Below, piece by piece: positions 1-14,999 of a stretch of 64,000 nt of DNA. Made by a program: the position numbers and the translations under genes. The notes below the pieces were generated by a model. It saw nothing but the letters and a program-made list of their open reading frames with translations. It ran no database searches and had not been told where the DNA came from. How positions within the stretch are numbered: position 1 is the stretch's first letter; every line of letters starts with the position of its first letter. The DNA comes from Aquanectria penicillioides (taxonomy: Eukaryota > Ascomycota > Sordariomycetes > Hypocreales > Nectriaceae), in contig PYIU01000007.1 in assembly GCA_003415625.1 (NCBI GenBank), positions 2,666,001-2,730,000 of the forward strand, read 5' to 3'.

Positions 1-1499
1 ACCTTTAAATAAAGCTATAAAGTAAAAATTACTATAGAATAAATTAAAAAGCTTAAAATCCTTAAGGACTCTTTTTAGTTTAAGACTATTTAAATTTTTA
101 AGCCTATAATGCTAATTGCTATAAAATACTTTATAAAAGAGAAAGCTAAGGCTAAAAGCTTAAGATTAAAGTTTATTTAATTAATATAAAGGGCAATTAT
201 AATAATAGAGCTACTTTTTAAAGACTAAAAACTATTAAAATATAAGCTTATAATATTTTACTATAATTAAAAAAATATAAAATTAAAGTAAATAAAATTT
301 ATAATATTTTTAATTAAATAATAAAGAAAATAAACCTTTATTATATTTAAATATATTTATCTATAATAAATAAAGGGAATAATAATAATAATATTATAAA
401 ATTCTATAATAACTTTAAAGCTATATATAGAATTAATAATGCATTAAAAGGAAAATAAGCTTAAAAATGCTATTTTAAAGTACTAAAATAGACTTTAAAC
501 CTTAAAATTATTTAATAAAATTAAATTATTAATTAAAAATAGTCTATAAAAATTATAACTATAAGAAATATTGCTAAAGCCTTATACTTAAATATATAGT
601 TTATAGACTTAAAATAATACCTTAAAAGTTACTTTTAAATATTTCTTTAAATTACTAAAGTATAATATAAAGATACTATTAAGAAAAGTACCTATATATT
701 AATTGCTTTTACTTTAAGTTTTAAATATAAAATTAAAAAAAGAAAAGAAACTAAAAAAAAGCAATATAAAGCTTTAGTATAAAAGGGGAACTTTAAATCT
801 ATATTTTAAGGCTTAAACTTATCTTTTAAAAAATATTTTTATTTAAAGAGCTTATAACTTAAATAACTTAAGTTAAAAAAATAAAAATAAACTTTAAAAA
901 AAGATAATTATTATATTTTATATAGAAAATTATACTTTAATGCTAATACCTAAAAGTATTAAATTGCATTCTCTAAAAATATATTTAAATAAATAAAAAG
1001 GTAAAAGTAAATAAATAAGAAATAGAAAATATAATTAAAAGATTAAATTAAAGTTTAAAAACTATATAAAAAGCTTAAAAAGTAAATTATATAATTAATT
1101 AAAGATTTAAACTAATAATTAATATTATAAATTTTAATCTTAAATTCTATAGCTATTTTTCTTATTTTATATAGTAAATACCTATTATAAATCTTAATTA
1201 TATTTAACTTAAGGATAATACTATATATTTTTAATAATAAAAAGAAATTTAAAAATCTTAAATTAGCTTTATTTAATAAAGTTATTTTTATTAAATTAAA
1301 AAACCTTTTAATTTTAAGATATAAAAATATAAAAATTAAAGTTTAAAACCTATAAAGTAAAGCTTATTTCTTTATTTTAAAGTATATTACTTATTGCCTA
1401 TAAATTAAAATAAATTTAATCTTATTAAAAAGACTCTATTAATATAATTATTAATAGAATTAAAAAAATAAAGATAATATTTTAAAATATAAAAATAGG

Positions 1500-4400
1500 C
1501 AAGCTTTATATAGATTAAAGATTGCCTATAATTAATATATTTTAAATTATAAGCCTATTACTTAAAAATAAAGCTTATTTATAATAAGTAAACCTTATTA
1601 TAATTTATAAATACTAAAATATTTATAATAAGTAAAAGCTATAAAATAGTACTATTAATTAAATTATTTAGGACCTAAAGCATTAAAATACTTAATTAAT
1701 TATATTATTAATATAAAGATTAAAGGCTTAATAATAGTTAAATATAATACTTATAGATTAAGCAAAATAAAATATTAAAAGCACTATAAACTATAAATAT
1801 AAAGCTTAATTCCTAAAGAGTAAGTTTCTTTAGACTTTTATAACTTTTAATTTAATATAATAAACCTTTCTTTATATACTATTATAATAGATTATGCATT
1901 AAGAATATATTAAAACTATTACTTTAAAAATTAAAAAAAGAATAATTATTATTAATACTATAAAACTTTACTTAAATATTAAAAATAAAATATAGAATTA
2001 AACTTTAAGTAATAGAAATAGATAATAAGCTTTAAAAGAGCAATTTAGTCTATATATAGCTAGATTAAAAAGGAATAGCAATAAAAGAAAGTGCTCTTTA
2101 AATATAGCAATAAAATAGATTAAAAGAATATTCTAAAGGGGTAATAAAAGAAAAAATAAAAGTTTTTATAATTAAAAGTAATCTATTAGCTAGACTATAG
2201 CTAAAGATAGTAAAAATAGTAATATATTTATTAAATAGAACTTTAAAATAAAGACTTAAGTAAAAAACACTATATAAAAGCTTCTTTTTATTAATTTAAA
2301 GCTTAAATAAAAATTATAAGCTATAAATTACTTACCTTAAAATAATTAATTATAAATTATTTATAATAACTAAAAACACTTAATTAAAGAAAAATCAATT
2401 TGCATTTAAAATAAGCCTAAAAGCTTAAATAGATTATTTTATAGAATATAATTCCTAAAACCTCTTTTATATTTAAAATCTAATTATTAATTAAATATAT
2501 ATAACCTAAAATATTATCTTTAATAAAAAAGATCTCTTTTTAGTAAGCAATATTAAAATAAAAGAAACTATAGGTAAAAAGACCCTTAAAGAAATATAAA
2601 TATAAATAAAAGCTTTTCTTAATACTAAATAAATTAATTAAATAGATAATATTAATTAACTATAAAATAAGCTTTAAATTACTAAAATAAGCCTTTAAAA
2701 TATAATTAAAAACTTAAAAACTAAAAAGAAAAAGGATATAAATAAACTATAGATTAAAAATAAAAAATATACTTAACTATAGTTTAAACCCTTTTTAACT
2801 CTATTAAAAAGTCTAGCTTTTGCCTTTTTAGCTTTAGCAATAAAGTAAAAAGAAAAATATTTAATACCTTTAATACTAAATATTAGCTTATAGAAAGAAT
2901 AGATTAAGCTCTATTAAGCCTTCTTTATAGAAATAAAAGCTATACTATTTAGAAAATGCAAAAATACTATTATAATTAAAGCAATATATACTAAAATTAA
3001 ATATAAAAAATATAAATTAAAATATAAGCTATAAAAAGATAAAATAGATTTTATTTAAAAGAAATAAAAACTTTATTAAAAGAACTTACTTTAAGTATTA
3101 AATTTTTATAGAAATATTTTTAGGTATAAATTTAAGGCTATATTCCTAAAAGTAAAGAAAATATACTTAAAGAGTTATTAATAAATAAAGTCTTAAATTA
3201 AAATATTAAAAAGTAAAATTAAGTTTTATAACTTATAATTTATTAACTATATATAAGTATATATATATAAGTTTAATAAATATAAATACTTATAGAAATA
3301 TAAAGTTAGATTTATTATTTAAGAAGACTAATAATAAAAGGTAAGTTTTAAAGAAATATATACTATTATATTAATAGAAAAATTATTTAAAATACTATTT
3401 ATAATTATAATAAAATTTAATTTTAAAATGCTATAATTTAATGTAATAAATGCATTTATAAATGCAAAACTATTAATAGATATATTTATAAAACCTTTAT
3501 TAAAATATAAAAAGAGTAAAAATAAAGGCTAAATATTATTATTTAAAAAAGCACTTTATAGATTAAAAATTATATCTTTTTTATAGTAAATAAAGCTTAA
3601 AATAATATTATAAAATATTAGTTTTAAATTAATCCCTTATAAACTATATTATTATAGTAAAAGTAAAGTTTTTATTTTTTTTTATATAAATAATATTATA
3701 ATAATATATACTAAAAGATATAAATAAATTATAAATAAAGTAATTATAAGTTTAAAGTTAAAATATAAATTAATTAATAGAGGCAAGCTATAATAATTTC
3801 TTAAAATAAAGATTATTTAAAAATAAAGTTAAAAATTAATTTAAGTAACTTAAAACTTATACTTAAAGAAGATTTATAAATTATATACTTTAAATAAAGG
3901 AAATGCAATTTTAATAGAGAAAATAAAACTCTTTTTAAATAAATAAATTGCTAAATAAAATATAATAAACTAATATAAATAAATAATTAGCTTAATTCTT
4001 TATATAGCAATTATTATTTAATTAAATATTGCATTTACTATATTATATCTTATAAGATTTATAATAAATCTAAAGGAATTATATATAAAGGTAATAAATT
4101 AAGTATTAAGTTATCTTTATACAATTTATTTCCTTACTTTATAGCTTAAAGATAAAAATAACTTTTTAATATATAATAATGCATTTTTTACTAATAATAT
4201 ATTAAATTAAAAAAGTTTATAAGTATATATAATAAAACTTTTTAATAGATTAATTAAATAGTATATAAATAAATAAAATATAGTTATAATATTAACTATA
4301 AAGGTAAAATTGCTTACTCTCTCTTAAGCTATAAAGAAAGGACTCTATTAATAAAGACTATTTATAGAACTTAAAATTAAGCTTTAGAATCTTATTTTAA

Positions 4401-4700
4401 AACTTATTTATAATAATTAATAGATAATTAAACTTATTTAAAATCCTTTTAAAAAATTAAAAATTAAGCTTAAATATATTAATATATATAATTATTAATT
4501 AAAGCAATTTATAATAATAAAAATAATCTTTATTTTATATAAATAAAATGCAAAATTAATAGCTAATAGTTTAATAAAGCTATTATAAAATAAAACCTTT
4601 TTTAAGAGCTAAAAATAATTTAAACTTATAGACTTAATAAAATGTATTTAAATATAATAAAGTTAAGATTTATAAAAATATATAATTAAAGAAATACTAA
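1500..4700 (+). mobile_element. RIP-degraded Ty1/copia retrotransposon relic
   Basis: Plus-strand translation across stops shows the copia order. Integrase-like text lies at about 1.6-2.6 kb, reverse transcriptase at about 3.05-4.0 kb and RNase H at about 4.25-4.65 kb. At 3,437-3,480 the frame reads FNVINAFINAKLLID, matching the copia FDVxNAFxNAxL block with Asp changed to Asn (codon 3,440-3,442). At 3,683-3,697 it reads YINNI, matching YVDDI, with both catalytic Asp codons now AAT (3,689-3,694). A conserved block resembling ALYRLK follows the first motif. The ends were not found; the 5' end may lie outside the window. The element cannot code for an active enzyme. Confidence 0.85.
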
Positions 4701-5431
4701 AAGGCTTATAGCTTTAATATTTAATATTATAAAAATAATAAAGAAATAAAGTATTAATATAATAAAATTTATTAATTTAATACTATTATAATAGCTATTA
4801 GCTAAAAGGTAAAATAATAAAATAAGCTATAAAATAGTAAAATAAACTTTAAAATAATTTTAATTATTTTATTTACTAAAAATAAAAGTCTTTAATAAAT
4901 AAAAAGATACTTATAGTATACTTACTTAATATAACTTTAATAGTAATGCATTATTTATTCTTTTTTATAATGCAAAAATTAATTTTATAGTTTAAAATAT
5001 AAAAATAAAGTATTAAATTAAACTCTTACTTTTTTCTTAATATTATTGCCTTAAATATAATCTAAAAAAAATAATACTATAAAGAGAGTAGCAAAAGGGC
5101 TATTTTATAATTTAAATTAATAAAATAAACTGTAAAATAGCAAAATAAAATGCAAAATAATAATATAAATACACTTATATAGAGCAATAGCAGCTATTAG
5201 GGTTATAGCGCTTATAGTACTGCCTTAAGGCACTAAAGTGCTTTTAGCACTTGCTATTACTTTAGCCTATAAGGGCCAATAATAGATAGGCAAGATAGAG
5301 CACTAACTGCTACTAAAAGGCATTATATAAAGCAAAACTATTAAATAAAGCTTAAAAATTAATTTAGAAATACTTATAGTTTAGTAGTATATTTAATTGC
5401 AGCAAAAAGTTCTTTTGCTTAAACTATATAA

Positions 5432-5435
5432 ATAG
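5432..5435. repeat. Target-site duplication, left copy (ATAG)
   Basis: ATAG directly precedes the left LTR and recurs directly after the right LTR at 17,851-17,854. A five-base reading (AATAG) is possible because the LTR ends in A. This matching pair supports a single insertion of the gypsy element between them. Confidence 0.75.
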
Positions 5436-5820
5436 TAAGTTGGGGTCTAGGGTAATATGGATTAATCTATTATTAGGTTGGTCAGAAAGATAAAAGGGAC
5501 CTTAAAGATATAGGAAATAAACAGGCAGTTTTCTTCAACCAATTTTTTTATTTTTAAAATTCTAAATTCCTTGCATTTAGACCCTATTAAAGTCCTAGTA
5601 TAGCCCCTTATAACATTACTTTATTTATAACTTTCTGCCCTATTTTCTTTCTTTCTTTTCTTTAAGGGATACCCTAAAGCATTTAATTAAATGCTTTAAC
5701 ACTCTTTTAAGTTATTTGCAACTGCTTAAAAAGGCTATTTAGTCTTTAATTGAACCTACTTACCCTATACCCTTTTGGGTAGGGTATATATTTTAGCTAA
5801 TATCCCTATCTACCAATACA
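5436..5820 (+). repeat. Left LTR of the gypsy element
   Basis: 385 bases, collinear and equal in length with 17,466-17,850. Nearly all differences between the two copies are transitions. This copy is mutated along its 3' third (for example GCATTTAATTAAATGC where the right LTR has GCATTCGATCAGATGC). It keeps several G bases near its start that the right copy has lost. Confidence 0.93.
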
Positions 5821-6719
5821 TTTAAAGGTTATAGTAAGGAGAAGCCTTTAAGTTATTTAAAAAGATACTAAAGTGTTTAATTAAACTCTTTAGTAATACT
5901 TTTAAGCTATTATTAAGAACCTAAAAAAATAGTAGATAATTAATTATAAAGATCTAAGAATTCTTAAATACCGGAAAACCTATTACTTTTATAAAAATAA
6001 AAGGCATTAGGATTGAAAATAATACTAAAGGTAAGTAGAGATACTAATATAAGTTTGCATTCTAGAAAAAGAAAACCTACTACTATAGTTAGGGCGGATG
6101 TATAGAAAAATTTAACAACCTAATATAATACTAATATATTAGCATAAAGGCATATAAGGCGAAACAATAGTGCAAATAATGCGCAAGCATTTAATTAAAC
6201 ACTTTTGAATATTAGAGCATACTTAAGACCGCTAAAAGCTTAGTTTGCAAACTAAAAAAGGAGAAGGAAGAGAAAGAAGAAAATTACTTAACCCCTAATT
6301 AATTATAAGGGATAGGAAATTTTTATTATCTTTACTAGTCTTTAGACTTTAGCTAAAAGGCATATATATATACTTACTACTATTTTAATTAGCTACTTTA
6401 TTTATTATTATTAACTTTAAAAAGCTAGTTTAAATTCATTAAGATAAAGCCTTATTAAATATAATACTATTATTCCTTTTCTTTACTTTTCCTAATTATC
6501 TTAATATATATTTTAATTTATTTTATTATTTTATTCTTTTATTATATATATATATTATTTTATTGCAACTTATAACTTTAGGAGTTAAATAGCTAGCCCA
6601 TACTCCTTTATATATATATACTAAAACACTTATTATAGGAATCCCAATAATTATAATTTACTAGTGCCCTTAAATAAAAAAACAAAAGAAACATTTAATT
6701 AAATGCAATTAAACCCCCC

Positions 6720-8400
6720 AAGCCCTATTAAAAGCAAAAGAGATTAATATAATTAATAATCTTTAACTATTCTTTTTAAGTTAATTAATACTATTAATAC
6801 TAATATTCCTAAAGAGAATAAACTAAATATATTAGCTAAAATAATAGAAGTAACTATTACCTCTATTTAATCGCTTAATATAATTTTTAATAGAAGGAAC
6901 ATTATATATTTCCTTAAATTATATAATAGATTTATAACTAGCTAAAAAGTTATAGACAGTATAAAGGGCAAAGCTCTTATACACTATATAACCTTTAAAG
7001 TATCTTAAGATATTATAAACTTACTAAAAGGCAACAATTAGGCTGCTATAAAGTAGAACCTCTTAAAAACCTTTAAGTACTAGAATTTAAATCAATTAAA
7101 TCTACCTAAAAATAAGCTCTAGTAAATAAATATAACTTCAATCCAATCTATAGAGTATAAAGTTATCCTTTAGTAGCTCATAAAGCATGCCCAACTTAAT
7201 AGAAAAGTAGATCCTATTGGCTAAAAGGCTTCTATAGTATAGGCTTAGGCTATTTATAATGCTATACTAAAAAACATTATTATTAATATCTACTAATAGA
7301 AAGGGAAATACCTAAATACCTTAAAAACAATAAGGTATAAAGAGATAATTGAGCTAATTAAAAACTTCCTTAATGCTAAAAAAGGAATTTAAATCTTTTA
7401 GATAGAAGGGAAGGATAATAACTTTAAACATTTTAAAAAAACCAAAAAACCTTTTACTTATTAAAATCAGCTTTAATATTAAGAGCTTAAGTTCCTTAAT
7501 TTTATCTAAAGCTTAAAAGGGGAATTAAGTCTTTTTACTAAAGGAATAAAGAAGCTATAAATTAATATAGCCTAAAACATTATAAATAAATTATAAAAGT
7601 TAAAAAGGATTATACACTAAAAGATTAACTAACTAAAAATAGAATTATTATTATTAATTAAAAATAACCTTAATTAAATAGAAAAATCTAATTATATATA
7701 TCTCTATTATAACTTCTATATTAATGCAAGTTATAATAGAAATCTAAAATGCTTCTATTATGCAAAAGTAAGGCATTTTTTAAACTATTGCCTACTTCTT
7801 ATAGAAGATAAAAGAAAGGGATTTATAGACTATAATAGCAATACTAGCTTTATTTAAATAGGGCAATAGGAACTCTTACTACCCTTAAAACTAGTATATA
7901 AGCTTGCTATTAAAGAAGAAGTAAGAAAAATAGTTATTTTATAGATCCTAAAATTCCCTACCTTTAAGATTTATAGCTAAGCTAAGGTTATAATAGCAGA
8001 CAAGCTAAATGTATAGAAATGGCAGATTGCTAAGAAAGAAAAGCATTTAATTAAAGACTTCCTTAAGCATATAAACCAACTAAAGTATAGCTCCCTAATG
8101 CTTAATAGGAATTCCCTTAAGAAGACCTAAAAACCTAAAGTTAACTGCATCCTTATTGATAATTAAACTATAGAATCGATTGATAACCCTTTTATTGCTA
8201 ATATTATATTAGAAACTAATACTATAAAATGCATAAAAGTAAAATCAAAAAAGAAATTAATTAATTAAAAAAAGAAAAAGGGAACTTAATCTTTTATTTA
8301 AGTTATAAATAGAAAACTTATTAAGAATAGAAAGATTACTAATATTATCCTTAAAGAAAAGAATTAAAATGCTTTTAATTAAATGCTTAAGGTTATTTAA
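6720..8400 (+). pseudogene. gag relic of the gypsy element
   Basis: Plus-strand text after the left LTR carries a zinc-knuckle-like stretch at 7,750-7,791 that reads CFYYAKVRHFLNYC. This fits the CX2CX4HX4C pattern with the second Cys replaced by Tyr (TGC/TGT to TAT), as RIP predicts. The frame is crossed by many TAA/TAG codons. The borders are approximate. Confidence 0.65.
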
Positions 8401-8999
8401 ATAAAAAAATAAATTTATAAAAAATAGCAAAATTAAAAGTTTAAATAACCATTAAGAACTTAATTACTTTTAACCCTTCCTTAAATAATAATATCTTAAA
8501 AATAGTTTTTAATTATATAAAAAGAATAAAAGAAATTAAATAGATAAAACCTAAACCCTTACTAAAAAAGAAATAGATCTAGCAAGCTGCTAATCTAATT
8601 ATAATTAATAATTTAAAAGCAATATTTTTAAAAAAGTACTTTAACTATATTGCTAAGCAGTATAGTATTAATAGTATATTAATTAAAAAGGAATCTAAAC
8701 CTTATTATATACTATTGCCTAAAGAATACCTTATTAAGGATTAAAAAAGTATTAATAAAATTAATATTAGCTATATAATAACTAAAGGGGTAAAAGTTAT
8801 ATTTAATTAAATACATCTAATAGTCTATATAAACATTTTAGACTAATAGCATTAAAGAACTTTAGCCTAATGCTAAAAACTGCTAAAAATCTAAATAAAG
8901 TTAAGTAACCCTAATAGAATAACTTAAGAAGCTTTAATGGATTTTAGGTCAAAAGGAAATATTATTTTTAATAAAATAGCATAAAAATGCAAGCTAAAA

Positions 9000-11900
9000 G
9001 TAAAGCCTATAAAAGCTTTTACTATATTCTACTCTAACAATTAAATCTAAATGCATAAAGAAGTAAATATTAAGCTATTTCTTAAAAATATTTAAATAGT
9101 ATAAAGATTCTATATTGCTTTAAGAGAATATATTTCTATTCCTTTTATTTTAGGAATGCCCTTTATTAAGGCTGCTAAAATTACATTTAATTATATATCT
9201 CTAAAAGGAAAAATGCTCCTATAATATTAACTTAGCTCAATTAAAATCATTATACCTACTACTAGAAATATTAAATAGAACGCCTTAAGAAATATAAAAA
9301 CTACTTAAGGCAACTAAAGATAAGTTCCTAAAGTTCTTTTAGACCAATAGGATTATAGGGTCTAAAAGAAAACAATAATAAGCATTTAATTAAATAATTA
9401 AATAAGGCATTAGTAAAAGCAATAATTCAATTAATAATTAGAAATTAATTAAAGGTTAACTATATAAAGGTAATAAAGGCAAAGAAGAAGCTACAATTAG
9501 CTATATATTAAAGAGAGGAGATAGCACTTATTAATACAATATATAAAAGAAAAGCCAATAAAATATATCCTAAAGATAATATTCTATTAGATAGATCTAT
9601 CCCTAAAGGGGATCTATATTAAAAGGAGAAAAGGTAAAAGAAAGTAAAGAGAGACCTTAAAGAGAAGTCCAAATACTTAAAGCTTCTAATACTTAAGTTC
9701 TTTAAAATAGCTAAAGGATTAAGGCTATATAAAGAAAGACTTTAGAAAGTAATTAATTAAATAGAAAGGATCCTTACTAATAAAAAAAGAAGTATCCTCT
9801 TAGAAATTCTCTATAATAGAAAAGCGGCACTTACTTAAGATTTTAAGAAGTATAGGAAACTAAACCCTAAAGTAGCCCCTCTATAAATTATTAAAATAAC
9901 TAAATATAAAGCCTAGCAAATAGAAAATATCTTAATCCCTAAAGAATTAAAAAAAAAGGTTATTAAATTACTAAAAACTTAAATAAAGAGAGAAATCCTT
10001 TAAGAGTTTTATACTGCCTACTAAAACCTATATATACTAATAGCAAAAAAGAATAGTAAACTCCACTTAATTAATTTAGCCAAAAAATATAATATATATA
10101 CAATATAAAATAGATTAATTCCTTTAGAAGCTAATAAATTCTTAGCTAAATTCAAAATATATAAAATCCTAACTCTTTTAGACTTCTTTTTAAGATATAA
10201 CTAGATTTCCTTAGTAAAGAAAAGTTAGAATTTAATAACTTTTAATACACTATTAAAGCTTCTTAAAATATATACCTTACTGCAAGAAGGAACCAATTTA
10301 ATAGTATAGTTCTTAAGGATTATAATTAAAATCCTCTTTAATCTATTACTAAAAGTCTATTAAGCCTTCTTAAATAATATTGCTATTAAAGGACTAAAGA
10401 CTAAATATAATAGGGAGAAGGTGCTCCCTAATATATAGAAATTTATCCTAAAGTATTTAATTAATTTAAATAAAACTCTTTTAAACATTAAGCTATTTAA
10501 GTGCACAATTTCTATAGGGAAGTTAAAGTTCTACTAGCATACTGCAGTTATTATTAGATATTTATGCAGTATAGCTAAAAGGCAGCTAGTAGAGAAAAAA
10601 GTAATTAAAATTAATAAATAAAAAAGATATTATAACCTAAAGTAAATTAAAGCATTTTTAAGAATTATAGGCTACTATTAAATTTAAGTCAAAAGATATA
10701 CTTAAATTACTAGACTTCTTACTTAATTATTAAGGAAGGATACTATATAGATATAAAATAAGAAACAAGCCAATACTATAGCAATTCTTAAAGAAAAGAT
10801 AACTTTTGCTTCTATCCTAGCAATATTAGACCTTTCTAAAGGATCTAAAGAGGTTATCCTTATAACTAATACTAGTAAAAAAGACTAAAGTGCAGTATTA
10901 ATGCAGATAATAAAGGAAAAGAGGCATTTAATAAAGTATAAATCTAATCTTTAGACTCCTATAGAATAAAGGTATAATGCTACTAAACTTAAATGTAAAA
11001 GCATATTATATAAAATTAAATGCCTTTATAGCTATATATATAGATTGCCCTTTATCTTAAAGATAGATTCCTAAATTTTAGTCCATTAACTTAATAATAG
11101 GGCTAGCAATATCCCTAATATAATAATTATTTAATAGATTAATTACATTCTATTATTTAACTTTACTATTTAATATATTTTTAGAAATAAAAACAATATA
11201 GCCAATAGGCTATCTAAAAAAGGTCTAAAAGCATTTAATTAAATAGACTAAAAGGCTAAAGGTAATATTAAAGAGTTTATTAATGCTTATCTTAATATTA
11301 TTAAAATTAAAAATAAACTAATAGAATTAAAAAAGAATTATAATAGACCTTTATTGCAATTAGGGAAATACTTACTCTTACTAAAAAGGCCAATAGATAT
11401 TACCCTATAGAATTACTAATACTTATAGCTAAAGGCTAAAAAATACTTTATAAAAGATAGCCGCTTATAGATTAAGGCTAAAGAATAAAGAGGCAACTTA
11501 AGATTAATTATAAAAAAGAAAGATATTTAAAAGGATTTAATTAAATTATACTATATTAATAGGGGGCATTATAATTGCAATACCACTTATATACTCCTCT
11601 CTAAAAGGTACTATTAGTAAGGTACAAAAAGAAGCATTATAGAAGCTATTAGGCAATGCCTAATATATTAAATGTATATTTCCTAAAGACTAATAGAAGC
11701 CTTTATATCTATTAAGCCTATCTACCTAATAATAAAGATTTATCTTAATAGATAGTATATACCTTTTAATAAAGGATTTAAATTTATATTAAAAGCTAAA
11801 TATAACCTTTATGGATAGATAAAGGCTAAGCCAATCCTAAGATTAAATAATTACTATATTGCAAAATTCCTTAAAAAACTATATTATTAATATAGAATGC

Positions 11901-12610
11901 CAAAAAGAGTAATTACTAATAATAGAAAAGAGATTATAAAAGGGATTCCTAAAGATCTTAATAGCCTTAATATAGAAATTATTAATACTTCTACTTATAA
12001 CCCTAAAGCAAATAGGCTTATTAAAGGTAGTTATACTACTATAATAAATTTCCTAAAGAAAAAGGGTAAAGAAAAAGGAAAATAAATAGATATCTTATTA
12101 ATAGCTTTACTAGCTAAAAGAGCAGCTATCTATACCTTATATAAAAGATTACCTTTTTATCTACTCTATAAATAAAAGCCAGTTCTTTCTCTAGAAATAA
12201 AAGTGCCTATATAGCATTTAATTAAATAGAATAATATAACCTTTACTAAAGACCTACTTAAGCAAAAGATTAAAATCCTAAAGCAAAAGTAAAAAGATAT
12301 AGAAAAAGCCAGGCAATAAGTAATTGCATTCTAAAGGTTAATTGCTAATAGAGAGACTAAAAAGAATTAGTATAGGCTGCGCAAAGAGCCTCTTGCTATT
12401 AAAGATTTAATTCTTTAGTATAATATATAAAATCAAAAGGATATATCTTATATTATAAAAATAAAGCTGCATTAATTAGGCCCTTATAAAATTGCTAATA
12501 TATTTAATAAAATAAAGAGTTATATCCTTAATACTATAAATAGAGTTAAGCTTTTTAGTATAACCTATAGTAATCGATTAAAGAAGTTTATAAAGGATAA
12601 AAATGGATAG
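9000..12610 (+). pseudogene. pol relic of the gypsy element (PR-RT-RH-IN)
   Basis: The order of readable motifs is protease-like text near 9.05-9.25 kb, then reverse transcriptase. At 10,367-10,381 it reads FLNNI followed by AIKG, matching the FLDDI motif with both Asp codons now AAT (10,373-10,378). An RNase H-like stretch lies at about 10,858-11,100. The integrase zinc-binding region (RGHYNCNTTYILLSKRYY) starts near 11,560. The integrase core at 11,897-12,085 is the only piece still open over 62 codons; there VITDN has become VITNN (codon 11,918-11,920) and the Glu of the DDE triad has become Lys (12,023-12,025). A C-terminal integrase-like domain ends near 12,600. Not functional. Confidence 0.85.
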
Positions 12611-14999
12611 TAGGTAAGTAAGGATAATAAAAAGACTCTTAATGCAAGTTAGAAAGTACTACTAAAGGTAAAAAGAGAAAAGAAAGCATTTAATTAAATG
12701 TAAACTAGATCTATAGAACAGTAAGAATAGAACAAACTCAATCTAAATGCTATAAAAAGCTTAAATAATAACATTATAATATATACTTATATTAGGCTTA
12801 AGAAGATTATTAAAGTTTAAATTCTAAAAATAAGCAGCAATTAGTAAATACAGTACTAAAATATAATAAGCAATTAATTAAATAGTTAGTAATAGCATTA
12901 GGCTAAAAATAGCTAGATTGCTATTAAAGAAGGGATACTAAAAGTTAAAAAGAAGGAAGTAAAAACACTAAAACTAATACTATATTAAAAAAAGATAAAC
13001 TGCCTAAAATAAAGTAAGAAAGCAAAATAAAGAGCAATTAAAGGCAAGCAAAAGAATAGCAAAACTAAATAAAACTAAATAAAAACAATTAAAAATCGGC
13101 TAAAAACCCTAAAAAAATGCTAAAAATCCCTAAAAATCCCCTAAAATCTATCTAAAAACTTTAAAAATTACACTAAAAATCAATAAAAATAAAATAAAAA
13201 CGCCTAAAAACTATAGCAAAAGGGTTAAAATTATTTAAAAATAGATAAAAATGTATAGAAAATAGTAGAAAATAAAATATTAATATTTATAAAAAATTTA
13301 AAAATCTAAACATATTTAATAGAAATCAAGTTTTAAGGTTATTAAAACAATATAATAATAGCAATAGCCTTAAAGGGTATAGAAACACTTAATTAATTGC
13401 TTTATAGTACTATCTTCTATCTATTAAACTATTATTAATAAATTAAAAACTATATTTAGCTAGTCTATACTAAAAAATAAGCTAAAGACTATTATTTTTA
13501 TTAACTAAAACCTACTTTATGCTTTTAATTAAATACTTTTTGCATTTACTTAATTAACTAGCAATTACTAGCTATATTACTAGTAGGAAAACTATATACA
13601 ATTTATAGGCAAGTAGTTAGCCTAAGAAAATCTACTGCAAAAGTTAATAGTTAAGTAAACTTATTAATAGTATCTATACTACCTAAAGGAAAGTTATAAG
13701 GGCCTTTATAAAGACCCTTTAGTTAGTATCTATAAAGAAAGCTCTACTTGCATTTAGATTAACTATTCTAAATATAATTAATATAGTAGCTACCTATATA
13801 ACTTAATGCTAAAATATATATATAAAAAGGAGTAAGAATATATTTATTATAGGCAGAAACTATAAAAGTATATAATTAAATGCATTTATAATATATAAAA
13901 GGGTTAATATATTTAATAAAGGCAATAATAAATGCCTTAATATACTTAAGGCAAGTTAATAGCTAAATTAAAAAGTACCCTATTAAATAAGCCTATTCTA
14001 TAGAGATATATATAAACTAAAGTTAGCACTAAAGAAAAAGATTTACTTTAAAATAAAATACTAAATTGCAAAATAGTAACTATAAAATAAACCATTAAGT
14101 AAGTTTATAATTAATCTACTTGCTATCTTCCTTAAAGGCAATTTCAATATATAAGGGCTAGCTAAATCAATTAAGAGCTTAAAAGCTATAAATCTAAATA
14201 TTAAAGCATTACTAAATCTAAAAGTATTTAATTAATTATTAAATAAAAATAATAGTTAAAAAGCAATATAAAAAGGGGTACTTACTAATTATTTAATAGC
14301 AATACTAATAGCATTAATTAAAGCCTTATAGAAGAAACTATTATAGATATACTAATAAATAAAGCATTAATAAAAGAATTTAAAAGCCTAAATATAGCTA
14401 ATAGTAAGATTGCATATATTAAAGAGATAATTATAAGGTATAGAGGCAAGAGACTTAAGCTTATTGCAATATAAAGCTATTATAAGATAAAGAATAAAAA
14501 TTGCAATAATAACTAAAGGTATAAAAAAATTAAAAAAGTAAAGAATAATAAGCTAAAAAAAAAGAAATAAAAAGGGGGCTAATATAATGCTCTTATAATA
14601 AATAGGAAATCAACCCCTAAAATTTAAAGTAAAAACTAAATACCAATAAAATTCTTATTAAACACTAAAAAGTATACTATTTTAAAAAACTTATTAGTAT
14701 TTATATATATATAAACATTAAAATAATAATTTACTTAAATAATACTAAACTAAAAATAAAGGCACTTAAATTATATTAATCTACCTTATACTTATAACTC
14801 TTTCCCTCCTTCTAATAATTTTATAGTAAGTTATATTACTTTAACTTTATTTATAATACCTATAAAACACTAACAATCTTTATCTCTTAAGTTATAAGCA
14901 TTTAATTATAAGCTTTTAAACCCTCTATTGACCTTTACTCTATTTTACAATAGGGCTAAAAAAAGCAACCTTAAGTGCAACTACTTTAAAGGCGCAATT

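Noticed and set aside
11897..12085. 62-codon open frame as an independent small gene
   Set aside because: It is the surviving piece of the gypsy integrase core, bounded by RIP stops and lacking catalytic residues.
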